A stretch of 64,000 nucleotides of DNA from the NCBI GenBank assembly GCA_963580455.1, contig OY756968.1, positions 4,997,544 to 5,061,543 of the forward strand, in the 5' to 3' direction. The notes beneath the pieces were generated by a model. That model saw only the letters and a program-made list of their open reading frames with translations, was not told the origin of the DNA and made no database searches. This stretch comes from Euonymus europaeus (Eukaryota; Streptophyta; Magnoliopsida; Celastrales; Celastraceae). Within the stretch, counting starts at the first letter, position 1. Each line of letters opens with the position of its first letter. This document shows, one piece after another, positions 9,870 through 20,484 of the stretch. The position numbers and the translations under genes are program-made.

Positions 9870-12097
9870 CTAAGAATCTAAGGCAAGAACTCCAGAGCCC
9901 GACTCCTCGGCAGTAGGCACATTGGCAGGAAGTGCTGGAGCTATCTCCTCGGTTGTCTCAGCAACTGGTTGAGGAACTTGGTTTAGTGCTTCCTGGTCAG
10001 CCCCCAAGTTCTCCTCTTCCACTACTTCGACCTCCTCATCAGAGATCTCCTCCTCAGAGAAATCCATCTCGCCAAGCCCCCTCTTCCTCCTCTGCTCAGC
10101 CTTCCTGAAGGCTTCTAGGATCTCCTCCTTGGACTCCTCGAGATGATCCCTTCCCATGAGGGAAGGGCACAATGGCGTAAGGATGGAAGAGTCCAGACCA
10201 GCCTTGGCGAGCAACTTCCTCGACTCCTTGACACCACCTCGGAAGCCATAGAAGCCTTCCTCCCTCAGGGCAGCCTTAAACTCCTCGGACTCCTTGAACT
10301 TCAGAATTGTCTGCAGCTCAGCATCACCAAGGAGTCGCTGATATGTCTCCTCGGCATTCTTTAGCTTGCGCTCTAAAGAGACCGTCTTCTCTTTCAGCTC
10401 CTTTCGCTGCCGAGCAACCTTCTCCAGATGAGCGGAGTAAGACTGCTGAATCTCCTCCATCTCGGCCTTCACCAAGTTGAGTTCGTTCTTGGCCTTTGTA
10501 GCTCTCTCCTCGGCAGCATCAGCTCTCTCTCGTTGAACCGTCTCCTCATAAGCAAATCGAGCAATGCCGGAGGGGAGAGCAGAGAGATGGACAGCAGTCT
10601 GAAAAGGAAAAGTACGTTTAAAATAAAAAAAAAATATATATATAAAAAAATAGGATTACCGAGCTGAGGAGAAGAAAGTCGTACCTGCATGAAAAGGCAG
10701 TTCATCTGAGTCAGATGCTCCATAGCTGTCAGACCAGACACCCTGTCATAGTCTGCAGGAGTAGGCAAGTTCTTCAGCATCTCGGTAGCCACTTTCGGGT
10801 TGACTACCCTATCACTTTGACTGACATCCAATTCTGGAGCATGCCGAGCATAATCTTCCTCGGCAATTGGTCCCAACGGGGGATCGTTTACCTGCCGAGG
10901 AATATGGGAGACCATGGGTCGAGGAGTGCCTATCCTAGGAGAAGGAGCATTTCGAGTTACTGTAGTAACCGAGGTGGTAGCTCCAGTGAGGGCAATCTCA
11001 GACGCCAAAGTCTCCCCTGTGGCCCCCACACGTGGCCTTTTGGGGTCCTTACCTTTGCTGGCCTTCTTCCTCTTCTGTTGCCGAGGAGCAGGGGCAGCGT
11101 TCATCGCCATGTACTCAGACAGGTCGGCCATATCTGCAAAGCATGATCACAAGTAAAGTGAATACCGATCAGTAATGATGGGTAAAATAGTTAAAAAATC
11201 AAAAGTATTCAAACCTTGCCGAGATCCGTAACAAAAATTTGACATCGAGAAGTCTTGTGGACTAAACTTCATGTCGGTATCAGCCCCAACGACAAGGAGC
11301 CCCTTCCAGGCATCATACAATTTTAACTCATCGCCCTTCAATTGCGGAGGACGGTTAAACTGATCGGTAAGAGGTACCGACCAGGTGGTACGGAAAGGGA
11401 GTTCCTCCACTTCAGGAAGAGGAACTCGGACAAAAATGTAAGAATTTTTCCATCTCTTGATGGACTGGTTATACAGAGGAATCTTAAGCCCTGGCTTGAG
11501 TTTTAGATAAAAGAGGCCAGGTGAGTTCGGTAGATGACACATAAGAGAAATGTGTTGAATGACCGAGGAAGAGATACCGAGATGGTATCTGTGAGAGAGA
11601 CAAACAATGTTGGCCAGAAAATGCCAAGAGTTCGGTGCCAGAATAGCGGGAGAGAGATTGAACCGACGAAGAAGGCTGGTTATGGCTGGTGGGAAGGGAA
11701 TCCTAGCACCTGCTTGGAGTGACCGAAGTGAGATAGCAAACTCACCTCTCCTAGGACGAAAAGGAGACTCACCCTCACCCACACGTCGGTATGGAAAGGG
11801 CAGACCACACTTGGCCACCACCTCGTCAATGTAACTGTTCGATAAGTCACAGGAAAGATAGGTCGGTTCAGGGATGCTGTCGTCGTTACCTCCACCCCTC
11901 TCATTAGGAGAAGGTAGGTCATGGGGGGCATACTCTACAATGTATTCTACCGAGGAAGACTCTACAAAATTGCGTTTCTCTAAGGGAGGAATTGTTTGGG
12001 TAATAACTACCTCATCGGTAGAGGTAGTTGCTCGGTCACTACCTGAGGTAGAAGTTGAAAGCCCAGATATAGAAGTACTTAAACTAGAAGAAGACAT
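9870..12097 (-). CDS. Spliced antisense gene in the Gypsy element (putative plant transposon protein, coiled-coil)
   Basis: Three minus-strand exons fit exactly: 12097-11215, 11133-10685 and 10598-9870. Introns of 81 and 86 bp have donors AAG|GTTTGA and CAG|GTACGA and acceptors TTTGCAG and TTTTCAG. Phases join without a break to 687 codons (686 aa) from MSSSSLSTS to LALDS-stop. Exon 1 has a serine-rich head and a folded domain (LPFPYRRVGEG, ISLRSLQAGARIPFPPAI, LAPNSWHFLANIVCL, FYLKLKPG, NSYIFVRVP) resembling the 'putative gypsy-type transposon / Transposase_28' proteins of plants. Exon 2 is basic and nuclear-like (RQQKRKKASKGKDPKRPRV). Exon 3 is a charged coiled coil ending in an acidic tail. 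The coding frames are intact, unlike gag-pol. Function unknown; antisense ORFs at this place are known in Tat-lineage elements such as Grande. It may regulate the element or assist packaging, which is inference. Confidence 0.75.
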
Positions 12098-12420
12098 GAC
12101 TTACCTAGAAGATTGCTCGGTATGTCAGAAATTTGAAAGTTCACTATGAATCAGTATGAAACTTGCTCGGTATGTGCAACTGCTCGGTAATCGCTCTCAA
12201 ATCTTATGAAAGATGTGAAATGACGAGGTCCCTGAGTCCTTTTATAGCAAAAGACCAACCTCAGATCAACGGCCAGAAACAGATGGCCAATAAGCCACGA
12301 AGTAGATGGACCGTTGATATAAAGGTCTGAGCTGTCATCTCCTCATTTATGGAATGACATAATTACTCCTCTCATCGAACTGCGCAGAGCGACGCCTCGA
12401 TAAGGGAGTTGGGGGGCAAC
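12098..12420 (-). promoter_or_regulatory. Probable promoter/leader of the antisense gene, plus polypurine tract
   Basis: This gap lies between the antisense start codon and the 3' LTR. GCTCGGTA-like words recur near 12115, 12165 and 12181. The last 17 bases (12404-12420) are a purine-rich tract, GGGAGTTGGGGGGCAAC, directly before the LTR: the plus-strand primer for reverse transcription. Promoter function is inferred from position only. Confidence 0.5.
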
Positions 12421-12983
12421 TGATATTACAAAAATACCCCCACCAATGGTGCTTCGCCACGTCATATGTGGACCAAGACTCTTCATGCCTACCAGGCAGT
12501 CTCCTCGGTATTAATGCACCTGCTGGACCTACCAAGGTGAAAAACAGCTGGATGTGGTCCACAATCATAATGGGAAGACCCACTTCAACAGTGGTCTCTA
12601 GCCCTATATAAAGCTCAGCAAGTCAGGTATTATCTAACTGAATCACAATTTGAGTACTGGCTAATTGAGAGCCCTAGTCCGAGGAGCTTGTCTGATTGGA
12701 TACCTACTGACTTGAGCGTCGGAGCGCCAACGCCAGAGGACACCCTCTGGTGCGGCCTTTAGCTCACCTTTGTTTGTTGTGCTCAGCTCTCAGATTGCTT
12801 AGCTGATCAACCTGGACAACCCTACCTGCCTGGTCGGTAAGTTACCTGCTAAGCAACTAAACTGGTCAACTAAGACTGCCTTGCTCGGCTGATTGGCTTC
12901 CTAGAAGGATCTTCGTCTGTACCTTACTGCAGGTCTGACCCACTGAACGTCTTCTCGGTAGTGACACCTTTTTGACGTCATCA
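12421..12983 (+). repeat. Gypsy 3' LTR
   Basis: 563 bp, TG...CA, 98.8% identical to the 5' LTR by my count. On its minus strand it could also serve as upstream sequence for the antisense gene. Confidence 0.95.
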
Positions 12984-12988
12984 GACTC
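12984..12988. repeat. Target-site duplication GACTC, right copy (Gypsy)
   Basis: Identical to 3141-3145. Confidence 0.95.
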
Positions 12989-13095
12989 CAAATGTAGGGT
13001 TGTTGATAGAATTGTCTTTTCTTTCTCTTGCTTTGGAACAGAAGGGTCGTCATAAAAAACTTCGAAGTTTCTGTTTAGTTCAACGTTAAGAAGCT
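12989..13095 (-). other. Exon-like host block interrupted by the Gypsy insertion
   Basis: Minus-strand reading after a TTCATTACAG-type acceptor near 13096 gives KLLNVELNRNFEVFYDDPSV then PKQEKEKTILSTTLHLES. If the Gypsy element is removed and one GACTC kept, the frame continues two codons into the left flank and meets a TAA. It is coding-like, but the family is not recognised. It may belong with the block at 2412-2551 and the blocks near 20-21 kb, in one minus-strand gene or relic invaded by both LTR elements. Confidence 0.35.
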
Positions 13096-13278
13096 TCTGT
13101 AATGAAGAGAAAACTAACACTACATATGATTTTAATCTTGGTAGCCTGCTAGAGTACACCTTATTCATTTATTCCTCCTTTGTTTGGATTAAGTTACGGT
13201 CACCAAATTTAATTTAATCTACAGCACAAAGCAAACGAACTTAATAAAAGAAAATACACCTGAAAAATTTGGACTCTC

Positions 13279-13283
13279 GTCTA
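13279..13283. repeat. Target-site duplication GTCTA, left copy (Copia)
   Basis: Identical to 18633-18637 on the other side of the Copia element. Confidence 0.95.
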
Positions 13284-13671
13284 TGTTGAGGATACCGGAT
13301 CAATATGACAAGCAACGAAATCAAAAACTGAGAGAAAAATGGAAAGAGTTTTTTTTTCTGTAAAACTAACTACATCACTTTCTTTCTCTCTACCACTCTT
13401 CTCTTGTATATCATACAATACATGCACACACACATATCTTTATATAGAGATACAAATACCAACTAAGTCAAACCATGTGCCAAACTTTGGCCAAACATGT
13501 GCTGCATTTTCAACCAAGGTGGGCAGTGGGTTGGTGAAGGGCTGCTGGTGGTGCATGGTGGGTTGGTGAAGGGTGGACTTGGTGGTTGGCTGGCTGCTGC
13601 TTCTAGACATGGTGGTTGGTGGCTTGCATGCAAAGTTAGACTTTGCATGCAACTAGAGTATGGACTCCACA
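13284..13671 (-). repeat. Copia 3' LTR (388 bp)
   Basis: Carries the complete version of the 25-bp stretch missing from the other LTR, including a short palindrome-like GCATGCAAAGTTAGACTTTGCATGC near its end. TG...CA ends. Confidence 0.93.
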
Positions 13672-13718
13672 ATTCTCCACCTCCATACACATAGGAGAAG
13701 AACACAACTCACCAGTCT

Positions 13719-16700
13719 TCAGTTACTATCCATCCCGGCTATGTCCCGACATAGCCCGAGCTTCTCGCGAGTAACAACTTTTGTCAACATGTCTGCTGGA
13801 TTCTCTGCTGTGTGAATCTTCACCAGCTTCAACAGTTCATCTTCAATCACTTCACTTATCCAGTGATAGCGAATGTCGATATGCTTTGTGCGGTAATGGT
13901 ACATGGAATTCTTGCTCAAGTCTAGAGCACTCTGACTGTCACAATGTACCTTGTATTCCTTCTGAATAATACCCAGTTCCTGGAGAAACCGCTTTAGCCA
14001 CAACAGTTCTTTACCAGCTTCCGCTGCAGCAATATACTCTGCTTCTGTTGTAGACAAAGCAACACACTTCTGCAGTTTTGACTGCCATGAAACAGCTCTC
14101 CCTGCAAAAGTGAAAACATACCCTGAAGTAGATTTTCTACTGTCAAGGTCACCGGCCATATCTGAATCAGTATAGCCATCTAGAACTGGATCTGCTCCCC
14201 CAAAGCACAAGCATAGCTTTGACGTACCCTTCAGGTACCTGAGAATCCATTTAACAGCCTCCCAATGCTCTTTCCCTGGATTGGAAAGGAATCTGCTCAC
14301 AACACCAACAGCATGAACAATATCCGGTCTTGTACACACCATTGCGTACATCAGACTACCGACTGCTGAAGAGTAAGGGACTGCTTCCATCTCTTCAATC
14401 TCCTTCTCTGATGAAGGACAAGATTTCTTGCTTAGCTGAAAATGATTACCTAGCGGAGTGGTAACCTGCTTTGCATTTTTCATGTTAAACCTTTCAAGCA
14501 CTCGTTTAACATAAGCTTCCTGTGACATCCACAATTTCTTGGCTTTCCTGTCACGAACAATCTTCATGCCCAATATCTGCTGAGCTGGGCCTAAGTCCTT
14601 CATGTCGAAGAACTGGGATAACTGGGCTTTTAATCTGTTAATCATGGCTCCGTCTTGGCCAACAATTAACATGTCATCAACATACAACAACAATATCACA
14701 AAGTTACCATCTGGGAACTTTTGAACATAAACGCACTGATCTGCGGCAGTCCTCTTATAACCATGACCCATCATGAATGAGTCAAACTTCTTGTACCACT
14801 GTCTCGGTGCCTGCTTAAGGCCGTAGAGACTTTTCTGCAGTTTGCAGACTAAGTGTTTCTTCTTAGGGACTTCAAACCCTTCTGGCTGCTCCATGTAGAT
14901 TTCTTCCTCCAAATCACCATGGAGAAAAGCTGTTTTCACATCCATCTGTTCAAGCTCCAAATTCATGCTTGCTACTAGCCCAAGGATGACTCGGATTGAT
15001 GTCATCTTTACCACCGGTGAGAAAATCTCGTCAAAGTCAATTCCTTTCATCTGTTGAAAACCTTTGACGACCAATCGAGCTTTATACTTCACAAGCTTTC
15101 CGTTGCCATCTTTCTTCAGCTTGAACACCCATTTGTTCTGCAGTGCCTTCTTCCCTTTAGGAAGTTTTAACAACTCGTAAGTCTGGTTTTTCTGCAAAGA
15201 ATTCATTTCTTCTTGCATAGCCTGCATCCACTCACTGCTTTCAGCATGATTGTGAGCTTCCTGAAAACTCTCTGGCTCCCCCTCATCAGTAAGCAAAATA
15301 TAGTCTGAATCCGGATATCTCCTCGACGAAATCAGGGTACGGCCTCTCTGTGATCTTTCTGGCTGAGGTACAGCTACTGGAGGAGGTTGTGCTGGTTCTA
15401 CAGCTTCTGGTGGAGGGGGTTGTGGCTCCCCCTGCTCAACACCTTCGGTATCTACTTCTTCTAAATCTTCCTCCTGCAATTCATCATTATTTGCAGGTGC
15501 CACTAGTGTAGGATCTGGGATGGTGTTGGCAACACCGGGAACAATGGACTTGGTAGATTTTTCCAAGTCCTCAAATACTTCATTTTCATGAAACACAACA
15601 TCCCTGCTTCTGATAACCTTCTTAGCAATTGGATCCCACAATCTGTATCCAAATTCTTCATCTCCATAACCAACGAAGATGCAAGGAGTAGATCTGCTGT
15701 CGAGCTTCTGTCTCTGCTCCTTGGATACATGTGCAAAAGCTTTGCACCCAAACACTCTCAAGTGTGAATAAGAAATATTCCTGCCAGACCACACCTTCTC
15801 CGGAATTTCAAAATTCAGCGGTGCTGACGGTGATCTGTTGATCAAGTAGCGAGCCACACGAACTACTTCACCCCAGAATAACTTTGGCAGCTTTGCCATA
15901 CTGAGCATGCACCTTGCTCGTTCCATAATGGTCCGATTCATCCTCTCGGCTACACCATTATGTTGTGGGGTACGTGGGACCGTCTTCTCGTGCCGAATAC
16001 CACGTTCAGCACAATATGCTTCAAATTCTCTGGAAACGTACTCGCCTCCATTGTCTGACCGGAGGCACTTCAGCTTCTTTCCAGTCTCCATTTCCACCAT
16101 AGCGTGGAAATTCTTGAAATTCTCGAACACCTGATCCTTGGTTCTGAGAAAATATACCCACACCTTCCTTGAAGCATCATCAATAAAGGTCAGGAAATAT
16201 CTGTTACCTCCCAAAGACTCTTCTTCTAGAGGACCACAGACATCAGAGTGTACCAAACTCAGCAACTCTGACCTTCTCGTGGAAGATGTATTGAATGAGA
16301 CTCTGTGCTGCTTCCCGAATAAGCAATGATCACATGGGTTCAGCGGAATATCTTTAGACACTTTGATGAGTGCCTTCTTTGACAGGGTGGACAACCCCTT
16401 TTCTCCCATGTGACCGAGTCTCTTGTGCTAGAGATTTGGAGAAGTCTCTTCCTCCACAGCATTGATGCTTTCTGAACATACTTTGGCTTGTGTTCTATAC
16501 AATGTGCCACAAATATGTCCTCTGGCATAAGTCAAAGCACCTTTCGTCAACTTCCAGGTGCCATTGCCGAAATGATTGTGATAGCCCTGTTTATCAAGAG
16601 CATTCACAGCAATAAGATTGAACCGGAGGTCTGGGACGTGTCGGACGTCCTTCAACACCATCGTACATCCAAGATTCGTCTTGACATGTACATCACCAAT

Positions 16701-17741
16701 GGCCACAATCTTGGCAAAACTATCGTTGCCCATCTTCACTGTACCAAAATCACCGATTTTGTACGAAGTGAAGAAATCACTTTGTGGAGTGGCGTGGTGC
16801 GATACAGCAGTGTCGATCACCCACTCAGGATCGTGGCTTGCTGCATGTAAACATGTCTCTTCACTACAAGAGAGTACTGCTACATCCTCCGATATGGTGA
16901 CCAGAGTTTCACCACCTTCATTATTTGTCTCGGAGCTGGTTTGACCTTGCTCCCGTTGTAATTTCCGGTAATTCTTCTTTATGTGGCCTTCAATGCCACA
17001 ATAGTAACAATTGTATTTACCTTTTTGCTGTCTTCTGCCGTCACTGGACTTTCCATGATCCTGGTTCCGTCCTCGGCTTTGACTTCTACCTCTACTCTTG
17101 CCTTTCCCCTGAGGCCGTCCTTTGCTTTCAGTAACAAGAGCATGAGACTGGTCTATGCCCAATTCCTTCCTTCGACTCTCCTCGTTGAATAAAGCATCTG
17201 AGACCATCTCCATAGTGAGTGTGCCTTCGGGTGCAGAGTTACTGAGAGAGACCACCAGCGTCTCCCAACTGTCTGGTAAGGAACTGAGAAGTAGTAAGGC
17301 TTGATCTTCATCTTTAAGAATGAACTTGACAGCTACAAGTTGATTCACCAAGTTCTGGAACTCATTGGTGTGCTCAGCTACAGAAATACCATTTTTCAGC
17401 TTCAAGTTGACAAGCCGTCTAACCAATAGAGCTTTATTTCGAGCGGTCTTGGCTTGATACATGTTTTCGAGCTTTTTTCAGAGCTCGTATGCATTCGTCT
17501 CCTGTGCAACATGGTGAAACACACTGTGGTCAATCCAATTACGAATTTGACCAATCGTCTTCTTGTGTTTCTTTGTCCACTCAGCATCCTTTATATCATC
17601 TGGTCTCTTGCCCTCATTTTCCAAGGGATCCGCCAAATCTCTGCAATTCAAGAAATCCTCCATCCGAGGTTTCCACAAAGCATAATTTGTCGGTGTCAAC
17701 TTCATCATATCTCCTGATGACTCTGATGTAGAGGCTTCCAT
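13719..17741 (-). pseudogene. Copia gag-pol polyprotein with two in-frame nonsense codons
   Basis: One frame of about 1,340 codons from MEASTSESSGDMMKL at 17741 to AGMDSN-stop at 13719. It is broken only by TGA at 17480-17478 (codon 88, gag) and TAG at 16430-16428 (codon 438, between protease and integrase, just before HKRLGHMG). Domains: gag; zinc knuckle CYYCGIEGHIKKN followed by Tyr (codon at 16970-16968) where the family has the fourth cysteine; protease near WVIDTAVSHHA; integrase with CDHCLFGKQHR, SDNGGEY and PQHNGVAERMNRT; reverse transcriptase with LLYVDDMLIV; RNase H with DSDMAGDLDSRKSTSGY and the SMYHYRTKHIDIRYHWI region typical of Tnt1-like elements. Each defect is explainable by a single G-to-A change on the sense strand. 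Confidence 0.9.
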
Positions 17742-18256
17742 CAGAAAAGATTCGGTTTCAAGCTATACCGAGCAACACCGAAATTTTGGAGGGGAATCTC
17801 GCAAAACCGATAGCACGGTTGTGTTCGGAAGGGTCGAAAACCTTAGGAACCGGTCTGACCTTTCTGAAAACCTGTCCAAAAAATACCGAACCGGCCGGTC
17901 AACTCTGTAATTTGAACCGGACTTAACTGTTGACTAACGGTCAACTGACGCCGTTTGCTGACGTGGCTACTGACTGTGCGCTGACGTGTCTTGGTGACGT
18001 GGCAGATGATGATGTCACGATGACGTCATGCTGACGTCACTTCGTCTTCAACCTTCAGAAAACGTGAATAGTACCTCCAATTTTCAGAGGAAGAGTGTGG
18101 CTCATCCCGACGTCCGATTTCGATGACTTTTGAACCAAGAGGCGAGGAACACCCAGATGTGTTCAAAAATTGATTTCGTTGAAGTCGAAAAATTGACCCG
18201 AGAGCAAAAACATGCTCTGTTTCTGTCCGGGATGACTTCCGGGACTTAACCTGACC
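17742..18256 (-). other. Copia 5' leader
   Basis: Untranslated leader between the primer-binding site and the gag start. It contains several GACGTGGC/TGACGT-type words (for example around 17955-18030), which resemble bZIP-type cis elements. No ORF of note. Regulatory meaning is inference. Confidence 0.5.
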
Positions 18257-18267
18257 CTCTGATACCA
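18257..18267 (-). other. Copia primer-binding site (initiator tRNA-Met type)
   Basis: The minus strand reads TGGTATCAGAG two bases inside the 5' LTR, the standard plant Copia primer-binding site complementary to initiator tRNA-Met. Confidence 0.9.
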
Positions 18268-18269
18268 CT

Positions 18270-18632
18270 TGTTGAGGATACCGGATCAATATGACAAGCA
18301 ACGAAACCAAAAACTGAGAGAAAAATGGAAAGAGTTTTTTTTTCTGTAAAACTAACTACACCACTTTCTTTCTCTCTACCACTCTTCTCTTGTATATCAT
18401 ACAATACATGCACACACACATATCTTTATATAGAGATACAAATACCAACTAAGTCAAACCATGTGCCAAACTTTGGCCAAACATGGACTGCATTTTCAAC
18501 CAAGGTGGGCAGTGGGTTGGTGAAGCGCTGCTGGTGGTGCATGGTGGGTTGGTGAAGGGTGGACTTGGTGGTTGGCTGGCTGCTGCTTCTAGACATGGTG
18601 ACTTTGCATGCAACTAGAGTATGGACTCCACA
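18270..18632 (-). repeat. Copia 5' LTR (363 bp)
   Basis: Same ends as the other LTR, but 25 bp shorter near the plus-strand right end. The 25-bp loss probably happened after insertion by slippage between GTGGTTGGTGGCTTGC-like repeats. Confidence 0.93.
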
Positions 18633-18637
18633 GTCTA
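18633..18637. repeat. Target-site duplication GTCTA, right copy (Copia)
   Basis: Identical to 13279-13283. Confidence 0.95.
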
Positions 18638-20156
18638 TGCCATACTCTGTGTTTCTTTTTCAAACCCACATAAGTACTAATAAAGTAGCTCCTTTCTCTT
18701 TGGGTTTCAGCTCCTTGGTGGCACTGAATAAAATTTATTTTGCATTTTAAAAAAGAGTACTAATAAAGTAACTGCCATTTATTAGTTAATTATGAGGACC
18801 TATACTGGATTTTATAGCAGATAGTGTTTTGGAAAAAAATTTAAGCGTAGCATCCTAACTCCTATCACAGAAAGACATTAGGTTTTAGTTTCGAGCTGTC
18901 AAACCCAGCAACGCCATGAGTTAGGCAGAGCTCTTGATAGGGTCTCACAAGTACATGATGACTAGAGTTTGTCAAAAGCTACCTCAAATAGAACTTCTTG
19001 TTCTTACTAATTGACATACTTAACCTCAGTTGGGCAGTATCAGGCGCATGTCTAAGACCAAGTCTGTCAGAAAAATTAGTAACTCAGGTGCGCTCACACA
19101 AAAAAGAGGAAGAAGGAAACGACGAAAAAAATATAAAGCATTTACATATCAGGAACTGTCCGTTTGAATCAGAGAACAAAAGTTCTCTTGAATTTCCAGG
19201 TGACCAAAGCACTCTCAAAAACATATCAAATCAAATACACTTGGCCAGACACTCTTTTGATCACCATTTTCACCTGTTTCACATAAGTTGATATCTCACC
19301 TGAAATGAAAGTATACGGTAACCTGAAATTCAATAATTGACTACCTGGTTACTTAAATACGATTCTGTAAGGAAAAATGAGAACCAAACAAGACCATGTA
19401 AATGTTATATTTATAGCAAGTCAAGGGAGGAATTCGCTTTCTGTGTGCTCCTTTTCGTTTTAACTGAAGGTAACTACCAAATTAATTATGTAGTTAAGTT
19501 TCTTTCTTATTTCTTGAACGATTAAGATCCTAAGTAGATATAAGTCCAGATATCACTCAATTGAATCTGTTTCTAGTAAAGTAGTGTTTCTGCTATGATC
19601 AACAGAGGGTGACAGTTGATTGAGACTTTCAAAATGCGAACTTTGCAATGGGTTAGAGTTAAGATGATTGACTGACATAATTGTGATCAGCAGGGGGTTC
19701 TCTTGGGTAACCCAAAAGAAAAGAAAATAGAAAGAAAATAAAAAGAAAGAAAATGGAGGTACCAGACTCATTTAATATCAAGTAGCTAGAGAAGGAATGA
19801 AAATGATGCCATTAAGAATTCGCTAACCTAAAAACATACAAGTGATTTTAAAAACTCACTTAAGAAGAGCTGAAGTGGTAATTATTGTAGACGGGTTGAA
19901 ACCAAAAACTAGTTGCTAAAATTGATTTTCCACTCAGGAAGCTACCCATGGAAGGATCCTTTGCAAAGAAAAGAAAGAATGAATAATCATATTCTCTGCC
20001 ATTATAACTAGTCTAGAAGCATGAAAAGTGACTTTTGGACTCATGGGTGCTTTGAAGGTGAAGAGCAGCTTTGGAGGATGAATTAAAATTTCTAAGTAAA
20101 CACACACCAGATCTGGTCCTTTATCAATCTGACTGTCAATTGATGTTCCTTCACTT
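18638..20156. other. AT-rich host sequence, no definite gene
   Basis: No long ORF. A possible mini-exon on the minus strand near 19022-19060 (acceptor TTTTTCTGACAG, reading LGLRHAPDTAQLR, donor GTTAAGT) is too short to stand alone. It could be an intron or relic part of the minus-strand gene suggested by the blocks at 20-21 kb and 13 kb. Confidence 0.35.
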
Positions 20157-20312
20157 TGGTTCAATAGAGAGATGGATAGCCTTGGATGCAGATAGAGCTG
20201 AATCTCCCCTCTTGACAATTCCCCTGAGCTCCCCAGCCCTCTCAGACAGCAATCAAACATTTGCACTGGTGGACTGGACCAACTTATTTGCATTTTCCAG
20301 AGCACTGCATAA
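20157..20312 (-). pseudogene. Coiled-coil exon-like block with one stop
   Basis: After a GGTGTTCCAG acceptor on the minus strand, the frame starting at 20312 reads LCSALENANKLVQSTSANV, a TGA, then LLSERAGELRGIVKRGDSAL and SASKAIHLSIEPK. This is a heptad-rich, helical, clearly coding-like sequence with one nonsense codon. Family not recognised. It lies on the same strand as the two candidate exons just upstream, so it may be a decayed exon of that gene or a separate pseudogene piece. Confidence 0.35.
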
Positions 20313-20484
20313 CTGGAACACCAAAAAACAATGAGCAATGAGGTCATTAGCAATCTGATTCATGATAAATCCGAGGACAATTTTGCACTTGGCTCACTGC
20401 TATGTGAACTATTGGATAGCACAAAATAGAAGCACAGCAGGTCAAATGCCAATACTGATAAGTAACCTTTAGAGTTAGAGCTGT

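Larger units (their letters stand above)
3146..12983 (+). mobile_element. Nearly intact Ty3/Gypsy LTR retrotransposon, Tat-like, 9.8 kb
   Basis: Two 563-bp LTRs (3146-3708 and 12421-12983) begin TG and end CA and are flanked by a perfect 5-bp duplication GACTC. A primer-binding site starts four bases after the 5' LTR and a polypurine tract abuts the 3' LTR. The sense strand carries gag, protease, reverse transcriptase, RNase H and integrase in Gypsy order. About 3 kb between integrase and the 3' LTR holds a spliced gene on the opposite strand, a layout known from the Tat/Ogre/Grande branch. I count seven LTR mismatches (about 1.2%), so the insertion is fairly recent. Two in-frame TAG codons probably make it non-autonomous. 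Confidence 0.95.
13284..18632 (-). mobile_element. Nearly intact Ty1/Copia LTR retrotransposon, Tork/Tnt1-like, minus strand
   Basis: LTRs at 13284-13671 and 18270-18632, both TGTTGAGG...CTCCACA on the plus strand, flanked by a perfect GTCTA duplication. Reading on the minus strand: 5' LTR (right copy), initiator-Met-type primer-binding site at 18267-18257, one gag-pol frame, a purine tract next to the left LTR (near 13672-13688), and the 3' LTR. Domain order is Copia (integrase before reverse transcriptase), and the C-terminal wording is close to Tnt1-like (Tork) elements. The LTRs differ by about five substitutions and one 25-bp deletion in the right copy, so the element is young, of similar age to the neighbouring Gypsy. 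Two nonsense codons and a lost zinc-knuckle cysteine make it defective. Confidence 0.95.

Noticed and set aside
10715..11146. Plus-strand ORFs opposite the antisense gene (also 11607-11834, 11874-12149)
   Set aside because: Shadows of the spliced antisense gene; no conserved content, and they cross its exon-intron borders.
13339..13569. ORFs inside the Copia LTR (also 18325-18555)
   Set aside because: Both copies lie wholly in the LTR, lack a domain and have low-complexity TTGGTGAAGGG-type text; they are chance frames.
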